Source: Flavobacterium limi
Lineage (GTDB): Bacteria; Bacteroidota; Bacteroidia; Flavobacteriales; Flavobacteriaceae
Direction: 5' to 3'
NCBI RefSeq assembly: GCF_010645075.1
Contig: NZ_JAADZV010000008.1
Span: 186,001 to 250,000 of the forward strand
Length of the DNA stretch: 64,000 bases
The notes beneath the pieces were generated by a model. The model made no database searches. It had not been told where the DNA came from and saw only the letters and a list, made by a program, of their open reading frames with translations. A program made the translations under genes and the position numbers. Below are positions 11,201 to 17,840 of this stretch, one piece after another (positions within the stretch are counted from its first letter, which is position 1; every line of letters starts with the position of its first letter).

Positions 11201-12938
11201 TTTCTTCTGCAACATGATTTTCAAATGATTTGGACAAAATATTAATTACGGCACCCAATAGATGATTTTCTTCCGGAAAACAGCTGTCTACATGCTCTTT
11301 TTCCATGCAGCTTCCAATTTCTAAAATGCCATATTCTTCCTTATTCAATGTTATTTTTTTACGGATATACCAAATTGTTTCTTTGTCTTTGGCAATGTAT
11401 TCCTGCCCTTGTACAATGATTCTACAATTCGTCGTTTCAGATAATTGACATGCATCCGGAATTATTTTTACGCACTCGGCAATCATATCAGGCATTGAAA
11501 GGGAATTGTTGCTGGTGATTTCAAAAATGTTCTGCAAGCATGTTATTTCTTTTATACGTTGGTTTAGAATACTATTGTTTTTTTCTAATTCTATCTCGTT
11601 TAATTTTTGTCTGGTTGTATTTATAGAAATTGTACTTATTCCAATAATGATATTATTCTTGTCCATTATTGGAGAGATAAAGCTATTCCAGTAATTTCCT
11701 AAATGATTTGCTTCCTGATCTTCTTCAGTATGAATATTTCCGTTTAAAACATATTGGTAAATTTCCCTTGCATGTTGTTGTTCCTCGGGATTACTGACAA
11801 ATTCAAATAAATTACCGCCCATTTCAATCTCACAGCCATACAGTTCTCTCATGTTGTTTTGATGAGTTGAATTGAAATTTATGTAATTAAAATGAGTATC
11901 TAAGGTAAATATGCTGATGCCATTCGGACTTTGTATGGTAGCTTCCAGAATGTTTTTTTCGATGTTTAGCTTATGTTCACTTTCACTTAATTTATCTGCT
12001 TTATTGCGTTTTTCTTCCAGAATACCATGCAGGAATATGATAGAAACCAAATTTACAAAAAGAAAAAGCTGCAACATGAAGTAGCTGTAAATCCATTGAT
12101 TATTAACGGTTTGTAATGAATATCGGGAAGTGTAATATAAAGAAATAATCGTTACTAATAAAGCGATGAAGGTTATGATTTTTAAATTGAATCGATATGC
12201 TCCCCAAATGAGGAAAAAAAATATAACAGATTCATTATTACCTTCTGTAGTAAAAACGAAGACAGACGTAGCTACTGTAAGCAAGGCCAAAATTACAGCT
12301 TCAGCTATTTTACTGAATTTCCAGTTTGTATTTTGTTTTTTTGTGTATAACCACGAAAGAACAAATGGAGTAAAAAGTATAGCTCCCAAAACATTAGATA
12401 TAAGAAGATTACTCCAGATCATTGTGAAATTATTCATGTTTATGTAAGGAGTAAAAGAAAGTAATATAACACCAAAAGAAACACTGATAAAACTTCCAAT
12501 CAGACAGGAGAAAGAGAAATACAATACATTAACAGCCTTTTCAAAAGGATATTTGCTTTTAGTCCAAAGTTGTGTTAAATAGGATACTATAATAGCATTT
12601 AATCCAATAATAAAAGGCCTGAATATGCAAAAAGACAGAGGTTTTAGTAGCTGCTCAAAGTTTTCAGCATTTCGAAAGTAAGGTTCAAATAACCATAATG
12701 AGTATGTAAAACTTCCTAATAGCACTCCAAATATGGCATTTCTTCCAAAAATAATAATGGCAGCAATGCCAAAACCAACTGCAGGAAAGAAGGGAGCTAT
12801 GTTTGTATCAGGAATAAATGCAAATCCGGATGCCTTGGCAATAATGACATATAAAATTGCCGTGACAATTGTGATTTTTATTTTCGAATTTAAAAAAGGT
12901 ACTTTGTAATATCCTCCTTCATTTACTGGTATTTCCAT
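8229..12938 (-). CDS. MASE1 / GAF / seven-PAS sensor histidine kinase
   Basis: 1569 residues. The N-terminal ~300 residues are a polytopic membrane sensor of the MASE1 type (GFAFIPDTNIAPFFPAVGFG, several hydrophobic helices). Then come one PAS (about 320-445), a GAF-like segment (about 455-590), and six consecutive similar PAS/PAC units (about 600-1340). Each of the six begins near SEEKFRSI(Y/F)E, contains a VSPS motif and ends in a linker such as RNITERR. The kinase core has phospho-accepting His about 1360 in ASHDLQEP, the N box QNMISNAIKF, and ATP-lid motifs DNGIGI and GTGIGL. It has no receiver domain; the separate receiver gene 37 bases downstream probably takes the phosphate. The signal sensed cannot be inferred. 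A direct repeat with 21-base period lies about 95-125 bases upstream. Confidence 0.92.
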   Translation of the reverse strand: MEIPVNEGGYYKVPFLNSKIKITIVTAILYVIIAKASGFAFIPDTNIAPFFPAVGFGIAAIIIFGRNAIFGVLLGSFTYSLWLFEPYFRNAENFEQLLKPLSFCIFRPFIIGLNAIIVSYLTQLWTKSKYPFEKAVNVLYFSFSCLIGSFISVSFGVILLSFTPYINMNNFTMIWSNLLISNVLGAILFTPFVLSWLYTKKQNTNWKFSKIAEAVILALLTVATSVFVFTTEGNNESVIFFFLIWGAYRFNLKIITFIALLVTIISLYYTSRYSLQTVNNQWIYSYFMLQLFLFVNLVSIIFLHGILEEKRNKADKLSESEHKLNIEKNILEATIQSPNGISIFTLDTHFNYINFNSTHQNNMRELYGCEIEMGGNLFEFVSNPEEQQHAREIYQYVLNGNIHTEEDQEANHLGNYWNSFISPIMDKNNIIIGISTISINTTRQKLNEIELEKNNSILNQRIKEITCLQNIFEITSNNSLSMPDMIAECVKIIPDACQLSETTNCRIIVQGQEYIAKDKETIWYIRKKITLNKEEYGILEIGSCMEKEHVDSCFPEENHLLGAVINILSKSFENHVAEENLKISEEKFRSFFENIMDVYFMSTMEGNLYEVSPSIFNYLGYTRQEMLSINMGDLYVNQNDRKKLMQELIEKGEVKDYEIELMKKNGQTSSFAMTAKLISNEKENVSHFEGSVRSLDEWKQNQLLIREQHQKIEKSEQDFRILFENVQDVFFKTDLKTDTILDVSPSCSYFNITREELIGQSIYNIYPDIEQLKQMSEIIAVKHEIRDYNNEIIIKNQHYYVSINAKLIWDSEGKPQYLVGALRNITERRVAEENLKISEENYRLIFDSIHDVFFKTDLKTKTILDVSPSCRYFNGVTREELIGQRMSSIYNNKTQMLLMFNEVATHRKIIDFNNEILIKGKIFYVSINATIIYDENGEPEFAVGAIRDITERRLAEENLKLSEEKFRSIYESFEDIYFKKDLNGIIIEVSPSVEKYFDLDRESLIGKNFRDFYYDRTDVDKLHQTLILEKEVSDFEERFANAKGEILFFSVNAKLRYNDNGEPSYVEGTMRNINERKKTELEIALANEKIKESEKKYRTIFESVRDVFFKASLKDQKIIDISPSCSYFNIKQEEVIGKDFADFYYNPEDREYILKELKNAGEIKNYHVQIVVSSKLYTVSVNARIIYDENNEPEYIVGSIRDISDRIEAKEILKVSEEKFRSIYENIQDVYMKTTIDGILLDVSPSFEKIFQLPRSEIMGTPVFDYYFNKKNKELLLTKLHTEGHISDFDVQLYDPSGNPLYFSINAHILYDKEGNPINIEGTMRNINERRQMQDEMISKNRKLEFQNTELEQFAYIASHDLQEPLITVSHCSELLEEELAGKLDEDQQHYLTFIRSSTSRMQLLVKGLLDYSRIGKERKKSIIDCNIIVSEVILDMKSSIDECNAIIEYENLPTIEANATEMRQLFQNMISNAIKFRKKESNPVVKITAVMEEKKWVFSVEDNGIGIKKEDLEKVFVIFKRLHNRNEYQGTGIGLSHCKKIIEHHNGRIWVESKYNVGSTFKWTLPFN

Positions 12939-13668
12939 CTTTGCTTTTTTTGGTAATCCGATTTGAAACGATATGCTTTAATTCATTTTATTTAGTGAAT
13001 TTATTATCACCAAAATAAAAATGATCTGTTGCATTTTTGACGGTTAAATACGCATTTTTAACGATGCAAAATAAGTGTCTAATATTTATAATCCAATTTT
13101 AGAATATTATTTATAATAATACTACTTAACAATTTGATATACTCTAACATTTTTAATTGTAATAATAAACGGTCAACCGTAATTTTAAAATTCCGGAACA
13201 AAGACTTATTTAGTTTTATGGTTTTTAGATGTGTTAAATATAATTTTCAAGTATTTCAGAATGTTCCTTATTGTTAAGTTAAGGATATTATTTAAAAGTT
13301 TTTAATCTGGAAACGACAACTCTTTATTTAGTAAGATTAATTTATTCACAACTCATAATAAACATAATCTTCTCTTTATGTTTTACTAATATGACTTTTG
13401 AGATTCTAAAAAAAATTGAACAATAAATTGAATTTTTGCAGAGTCAACTGAAAAATAATTAAAGATGATAAAGCTTAAAGTTTGCAATTTTAATCTAATT
13501 CACGCTTATATCTTTATTATCAAAAGTTATATAATTAACACGATTTTAAATTACTTAAATTGAAATTTTACAAATTAAGAGATAAATCCTATAAGCTTTA
13601 ATAATAAATTGAGTGTAGTTTAATACTTACTATACCAATTAACATTTATTAATTTTATATCTGGGCTC
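12939..13668. other. Divergent intergenic region between sensor kinase and SDR lipoprotein genes
   Basis: 730 bases, very AT-rich, between two divergent genes. I see no convincing small ORF, RNA gene or terminator. The notable element is a direct repeat, GCATTTTTGACG (13031-13042) and GCATTTTTAACG (13052-13063), at an exact 21-base period and followed by an ATGCAA that can pair with the preceding TTGCAT. It must carry the promoters of both flanking genes, but no clean TTG / TAnnTTTG pair was found. Confidence 0.6.
13031..13063. promoter_or_regulatory. 21-base-phased direct repeat upstream of sensor kinase
   Basis: Two 12-mers that differ at one position, GCATTTTTGACG and GCATTTTTAACG, start 21 bases apart, i.e. 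two helical turns. That geometry is typical of sites bound by response-regulator dimers on one face of DNA. The site lies 93-125 bases upstream of the kinase start. The binding protein is unknown, and the receiver protein encoded with the kinase has no DNA-binding domain. Confidence 0.35.
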
Positions 13669-14709
13669 ATGTCAACTAAACTTATTTTCAGGATTTTAAA
13701 ATCATTCTTTCTCATATTTTTCCTTTCATTATTAATAACAGGCTGTACAACATGGAAAATCGGAGCTTCAGGACAAAAGAAAATTTCTGGTAAAACATAT
13801 GTTATTATTGGCGCGTCAAGCGGAATGGGGCGTGGTGTAGCAGAACAGCTCGGAAAATATAAAGCAAACGTTGTTCTTGCCGCACGCAGAACCGATCTTT
13901 TAGAAGAAGTTGCTGCTATAATACGAAAATCAGGAGGTAATGCAGTTGTCGTTACGACGGATATCAGCAAACAGGAAGATCTACAAAGAGTGAGAAATGC
14001 AGCATTAAAAGAATTTTCTAAAATTGATGTATGGATTAATATGGCAGGTGTTACTGTAATGGGACGCTTTTGGGAGGTTCCTATGGAAGATCAGATGCGC
14101 GTAATAGATGTCAACTTAAAGGGATTTTTCTATGGAAGCAGAACAGCTGTAGAACAGTTTATCATACAGCGGAAAGGTATTTTGATTAATGTCGCATCTG
14201 CTATGAGTGAAATTCCGTTAGCGTATCAAACCAGTTATTCGGCCACCAAATCCGGAATCAGAAGTTTGGATCTCGCTCTGTCTCAGGAACTGCGTCTTAA
14301 TGGTTATGATAAAATAAAAGTGGTGACCATTGAACCCTGGGCAGTTGATACTCCAATATGGCGTCATGCCGCTAACTACACTGGTGTTGAACCGAAAATG
14401 GCAATGATGGATGAGCCTGATAAGGTAGTAAATGCAGTTTTAAGAAAATCATTAAGACCTAAAAAAATAGTCCCGGTAGGAGCAAAGGCCCAGGCAGCAT
14501 CTTTCAGTGCTAATGTATTTCCAAGGTTTTCGGAATGGTTTGGGGGGAATATGTCTCATAAATACCAAATTGAAACAGGACCTGAAGTTCCGGATACTCA
14601 GGGTTCACTATACGAACCAATTCCAGAAGGCAGGGGCATTGATGATGGTGCGAATGAAAGGATGAAGGAACATAAAATGAAGGAAAAAAAGCAAGGTAAA
14701 ATTAAGTGA
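13669..14709 (+). CDS. Short-chain dehydrogenase/reductase with lipoprotein signal
   Basis: 346 residues. The catalytic half is a classical SDR Rossmann domain: cofactor loop GASSGMG, NMAG (the usual NNAG position), a Ser in NVASAMS and the active pair in YSATK. These residues are intact, so an NAD(P)-dependent oxidoreductase is expected; the substrate is unknown. Unusually, the first 26 residues form a type II signal peptide (basic start, hydrophobic stretch, lipobox LITGC), which would make it a lipoprotein. About 70 residues follow the SDR core and end in a lysine-rich tail. The ATG at 13669 is required to include the signal. It is monocistronic and convergent with the GntR gene. SDR identity is firm; the membrane location is predicted from sequence only. 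Confidence 0.87.
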   Translation: MSTKLIFRILKSFFLIFFLSLLITGCTTWKIGASGQKKISGKTYVIIGASSGMGRGVAEQLGKYKANVVLAARRTDLLEEVAAIIRKSGGNAVVVTTDISKQEDLQRVRNAALKEFSKIDVWINMAGVTVMGRFWEVPMEDQMRVIDVNLKGFFYGSRTAVEQFIIQRKGILINVASAMSEIPLAYQTSYSATKSGIRSLDLALSQELRLNGYDKIKVVTIEPWAVDTPIWRHAANYTGVEPKMAMMDEPDKVVNAVLRKSLRPKKIVPVGAKAQAASFSANVFPRFSEWFGGNMSHKYQIETGPEVPDTQGSLYEPIPEGRGIDDGANERMKEHKMKEKKQGKIK

Positions 14710-14766
14710 CTCTATTGAGTATTTATTATTTTTTTAATGCTTCAAATTTGATCTAAGATTTCAGTT

Positions 14767-15822
14767 TTACAACGAATTACGTTCAATGTATAGAAATGGA
14801 TTTTTAAATTTGTCTTTTCCTTTAGATAGAATGGCTTCTGCAGCTTTTTGTCCCATTGTTATAAAATCACTACTTAATACGGTAATATCTAACAAAACTT
14901 TTAGCGGAGTATCATTGTAAGATATAATTCCGATATCATCTCCTATTTTAAGTTTTTTTTCTTTGATTTGCTGTACCAGATTCACCAAATCATTGTCTTC
15001 AATAATAATATAGGCATCTTTTGATACAAATTCCAAACCGACAGGGATTTCTTCCATAATTCGGGATTCAAACTGATGCTCGGAGCAAAATTCTAAAAAT
15101 CCTTCCAGAAGCCCAATAGGATAAGGAAAAACAGCTTTGGTAGGATACACCAAAATTATTTTTTCATATTTTTTTAATTTTTCTACACCCTCATTAAGAG
15201 CGTTAATGACATCTAATTTAAAATCCTGATAAACTACCGGAAAACTTCCCGAGATCTCTGAATGGGAATTATCCAATATTACTAATTTATCTTTCGGGAT
15301 AGAATTAATAGCTTTAATTGTTATTGGTGTATAATTGATGTGGCTTTGTTTAACATCCCTGAAGTGAGGCATGATGACAAAGTAATTGTAATTATTTATA
15401 TTTTTCTTTATGGCATTAATAAAAAGCTGTTCATCGCAATAGTACAGATACATATCTACCTGACCATTTTCTCCCAGGGCACTTACAAATGAATTATAAA
15501 TTTCCATTTTATAGGTGCATGGCTTATTTATAAGAAAAAAAACATTAATATTAGAATCAGGATCTTTTGATTCTACAAAATTGCCAAGTCCTGTAACCGA
15601 ATAAATCAAGCTGCGATCCCGTAATTCTTTAAATGCTTTTTCTGCTGTATCACGCGAAACAGAGTTTTTGTTACTTATAGTTCTTATTGAGGGAAGGCGT
15701 TCACCAATTACAAATTTTCCTTCCAGAATATCATCAGCGATGCTATTCGCAATCTGGATATATTTAGGTATACTTGAATTTATTTGCAAATCAATTGCGG
15801 CATTCTCTCTTTCTGCTTTCAT
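14767..15822 (-). CDS. GntR-family regulator with LacI-type sugar-sensing domain (AraR-like)
   Basis: 351 residues. Residues about 12-80 are a GntR winged helix (IADDILEGKFVIGERLPSIR, SVSRDTAEKAFKEL, GLGNFVES). The remainder resembles a periplasmic-binding/LacI effector domain with IGIISYNDTPLKVLL and a C-terminal ITMGQKAAEAIL helix. This architecture is that of AraR-type repressors, which release DNA on binding a sugar. The ligand is unknown. Nearby sugar genes are the PfkB kinase (16883), the 730-residue protein and the guanylyltransferase. A 16-base palindrome in front of the kinase gene is one candidate operator. It converges with the upstream SDR gene. The regulator class is confident, the regulon is not. 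Confidence 0.85.
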   Translation of the reverse strand: MKAERENAAIDLQINSSIPKYIQIANSIADDILEGKFVIGERLPSIRTISNKNSVSRDTAEKAFKELRDRSLIYSVTGLGNFVESKDPDSNINVFFLINKPCTYKMEIYNSFVSALGENGQVDMYLYYCDEQLFINAIKKNINNYNYFVIMPHFRDVKQSHINYTPITIKAINSIPKDKLVILDNSHSEISGSFPVVYQDFKLDVINALNEGVEKLKKYEKIILVYPTKAVFPYPIGLLEGFLEFCSEHQFESRIMEEIPVGLEFVSKDAYIIIEDNDLVNLVQQIKEKKLKIGDDIGIISYNDTPLKVLLDITVLSSDFITMGQKAAEAILSKGKDKFKNPFLYIERNSL

Positions 15823-16062
15823 TTTTTACTAATCTATTTGCCGAATATAATCATTTTTTAAATATTAGTGTAAAAAATACAATTATAATTTTTTTATACC
15901 ATTCAAATCCATAAAAATATAGTCAGACATAACTAATATGAAAAATCCATTGAAAAAATTTACACATGATTATTAAAACCATTTTGAGAATGGAGTTTGC
16001 GAAGATTTAATATTGTTTTTATAGTAAAATAGGGCGTTCAAAGAATTATTGATTTTTTAAAC

Positions 16063-16097
16063 TGACAATTTTTCACTTATCTTGTGAAAAATTGTCA
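16063..16097. promoter_or_regulatory. Perfect 14-bp inverted repeat upstream of hsp20
   Basis: Arms TGACAATTTTTCAC (16063-16076) and GTGAAAAATTGTCA (16084-16097) are exact reverse complements around a 7-base loop. Neither strand has a T-run after the hairpin, so it is not a standard terminator. It lies 94 bases before the Hsp20 start and is not the CIRCE sequence. An operator or a leader hairpin are the likely roles. Confidence 0.5.
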
Positions 16098-16134
16098 TAA
16101 TAATCCGCTGGCATATTTTTTGTTTTTTTGAAAA

Positions 16135-16149
16135 TGCACAGTTTGTGCA
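16135..16149. promoter_or_regulatory. Small palindrome TGCACA-gtt-TGTGCA upstream of hsp20
   Basis: A 6-base perfect inverted repeat with a 3-base spacer, 42 bases before the Hsp20 start. It shares the 8-mer TTGTGCAA with the palindrome at 21335-21349 in front of the small membrane/PRC-barrel genes. A shared stress regulator is possible; this is only a sequence resemblance. Confidence 0.3.
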
Positions 16150-16190
16150 AGTTCTAAAATTTATTGTATAACAATTAAAAAATTACTGTT

Positions 16191-16643
16191 ATGAATCTTA
16201 TTAAAAGAAATGGAAACCGTTTACCGGCTTTCCCGAGTTTGTTTTTTGATGATGTTTTTGGCCGCGATCTTTTCAATTGGGAAAACAACAATTTTTCAAC
16301 AACAAGCACTACGCTCCCATCAGTGAACATTAAGGAAACTGCAGACAATTACGAGGTAGAAGTTGCAGCGCCGGGCATGAACAAAGAAGACTTTAAAATT
16401 ACCCTGGACAACAGTCAACTGGTTATTTCTTCAGTTAAAGAAAATGAGTCCGGCACCCACGAAGAAAATTATACACGCAGGGAGTTTAGCTACCAATCTT
16501 TTCAGCGTAGTTTCACATTGCCTAAAAACGTAGTCGATGAGGATAAGATAAGTGCCCGCTATGAAAACGGAATTTTATTATTATCAATTCCAAAAATGGA
16601 ACAGGTCAGACAAAAGGCTCCAAGGCTGATCGATATTTTATAA
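16191..16643 (+). CDS. Hsp20 / alpha-crystallin small heat-shock protein
   Basis: 150 residues. The N-terminal arm (ending near DLFNWEN) precedes an alpha-crystallin domain at about residues 40-140. Key family segments are VNIKETADNYEVEVAAPGM, FQRSFTLPKNVVDED and YENGILLLSIPK, followed by a short C-terminal extension. Such proteins are ATP-independent cytosolic holdases that bind unfolding proteins and form oligomers. The length is typical. The gene is single, with a strong terminator 17 bases after its stop, and its upstream region carries two inverted repeats that may control stress induction. Confidence 0.96.
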   Translation: MNLIKRNGNRLPAFPSLFFDDVFGRDLFNWENNNFSTTSTTLPSVNIKETADNYEVEVAAPGMNKEDFKITLDNSQLVISSVKENESGTHEENYTRREFSYQSFQRSFTLPKNVVDEDKISARYENGILLLSIPKMEQVRQKAPRLIDIL

Positions 16644-16659
16644 TTTGTTAATCTTAATC

Positions 16660-16688
16660 AGAAAGCCGCTGCTATACAGCGGCTTTCT
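16660..16688 (+). terminator. Rho-independent terminator after hsp20
   Basis: A perfect 12-bp stem (AGAAAGCCGCTG / CAGCGGCTTTCT) with a 5-base loop CTATA begins 17 bases after the Hsp20 stop. It is GC-rich in an otherwise AT-rich region, and the 3' arm ends in a T-rich stretch. Confidence 0.85.
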
Positions 16689-16764
16689 TCATTAATAATG
16701 ATTTTAAAAATTATTATTTCAACCGCATATTCCAGATCCTAAATTACAATTGATACAGGATAAG

Positions 16765-16795
16765 TTGTAAAAGATTGCAATCTTTATTACTTTTA
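16765..16795 (+). promoter_or_regulatory. Candidate promoter with 16-bp palindromic operator upstream of PfkB kinase
   Basis: A TTG (16765-16767) and TACTTTTA (16788-16795, one base off TAnnTTTG) are separated by 20 bases. The spacer contains the perfect palindrome AAAGATTGCAATCTTT (16770-16785). A palindrome between promoter elements is the usual place for a repressor site. The same core GATTGCAATC sits in the promoter spacer of the gene at 45526. Confidence 0.45.
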
Positions 16796-16882
16796 TTATA
16801 CATGACAAAATGGTTCACTTTTTTTTAGGAGTTTAAAACAAGAGAAAGTGTATTTTGACAGATTAATTAAAATAATTTTAGA

Positions 16883-17776
16883 ATGAATAACGGAAAAAAA
16901 CTTAAAGCGGTGGCATACGGAGAGGTCCTGTGGGATATTTTTGGAAATGAGAAAAAGATTGGTGGTGCTCCATTAAATGTGGCTTTACGTATGAAAACAT
17001 TCGGTTGTGAAGTGGCCATGATTAGCTGCGTAGGAAAAGATAAAGACGGAAGGGCAATTTTAGATCAGGTGAAAAGGTTAGGTCTTGATACCAATTGTAT
17101 TATGGAAACCGAAGATTTTGCTACTGGAGTGGTAAATGTAACTTTAAACAAAAGTGGTTCTGCTGACTACGAAATAACCTACCCAGCCGCCTGGGACAAA
17201 ATTATACTCAATGATGTGGCCAAAAAATTAGTAGCTGATGCAGATGTTTTAATTTATGGCAGTCTGGTTTGCAGAGACAAAATATCCAGAGAATCTTTGG
17301 AAGAATTGTTACACACGAAAGTCTATAAAGTTTTTGACGTGAATTTGCGAAAACCTCATTATTCATATGGAATCCTTGAAAAATTAATGTATTCAGCTGA
17401 TTTTGTTAAGTTTAATGATGAAGAATTGTTCGAAATTACAGCAGCTATGGGATCATCATTTACGACCCTGGAAGAAAATATGAATTTCATAACGGAAAAA
17501 ACTACAATAACTGCAATGTGCGTTACGAGAGGGAAGCATGGTGCATTATTAATGTGGGAAGGACAGCTGTACGAAAATTCAGGCTATCCAGTTCAGGTTG
17601 CTGATACAGTAGGAGCGGGAGATTCATTTTTGGCTGCTTTAATTACGTCGTTGCTTTCTGGTAAAGATCCGCAGCATGCTGTTGATTTTGCCTGCGCAGT
17701 AGGTGCATTAGTGGCTGAAGCTCCTGGTGCCAACCCTGAAATTTCATATTCCAGAATCGAAAATTTAATGATGTAA
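16883..17776 (+). CDS. PfkB-family carbohydrate kinase (fructokinase-like)
   Basis: 297 residues, the usual length of the family. Diagnostic segments are EVLWDIFGNEKKIGGAPLN with the substrate-binding GG, and the C-terminal anion-hole/catalytic motif DTVGAGDSF (catalytic Asp in GAGD). The family phosphorylates sugars or nucleosides with ATP in the cytosol. The strongest resemblance by eye is to fructokinases, which feed fructose 6-phosphate. It stands in front of a convergent gene of unknown function and near the guanylyltransferase, but on the other strand, so a common pathway is only suggested. A palindrome lies inside its candidate promoter. Ribokinase-type specificity cannot be excluded. 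Confidence 0.88.
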   Translation: MNNGKKLKAVAYGEVLWDIFGNEKKIGGAPLNVALRMKTFGCEVAMISCVGKDKDGRAILDQVKRLGLDTNCIMETEDFATGVVNVTLNKSGSADYEITYPAAWDKIILNDVAKKLVADADVLIYGSLVCRDKISRESLEELLHTKVYKVFDVNLRKPHYSYGILEKLMYSADFVKFNDEELFEITAAMGSSFTTLEENMNFITEKTTITAMCVTRGKHGALLMWEGQLYENSGYPVQVADTVGAGDSFLAALITSLLSGKDPQHAVDFACAVGALVAEAPGANPEISYSRIENLMM

Positions 17777-17840
17777 GCAAAATTATTTTGTCACTGAATC
17801 TAATAGGCTTGTTTTAATATGTAAATAATTAAAGGGTATT

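Larger units (their letters stand above)
15823..16190. other. Intergenic region with long inverted repeats upstream of hsp20
   Basis: 368 AT-rich bases between divergent GntR and Hsp20 genes. No ORF was seen. The right half holds a perfect 14-base inverted repeat (16063-16097) and a smaller palindrome (16135-16149), both listed separately. The left half shows nothing I can name. Confidence 0.6.

Noticed and set aside
13620-13970. 116-codon minus-strand frame opposite the SDR lipoprotein start
   Set aside because: It covers the conserved cofactor motif of the SDR on the opposite strand and shows no family features.
16660-16688. Hairpin after hsp20 as an operator for the PfkB gene
   Set aside because: Its GC-rich 12-bp stem, short loop and T-rich end directly after a stop codon are those of a terminator.
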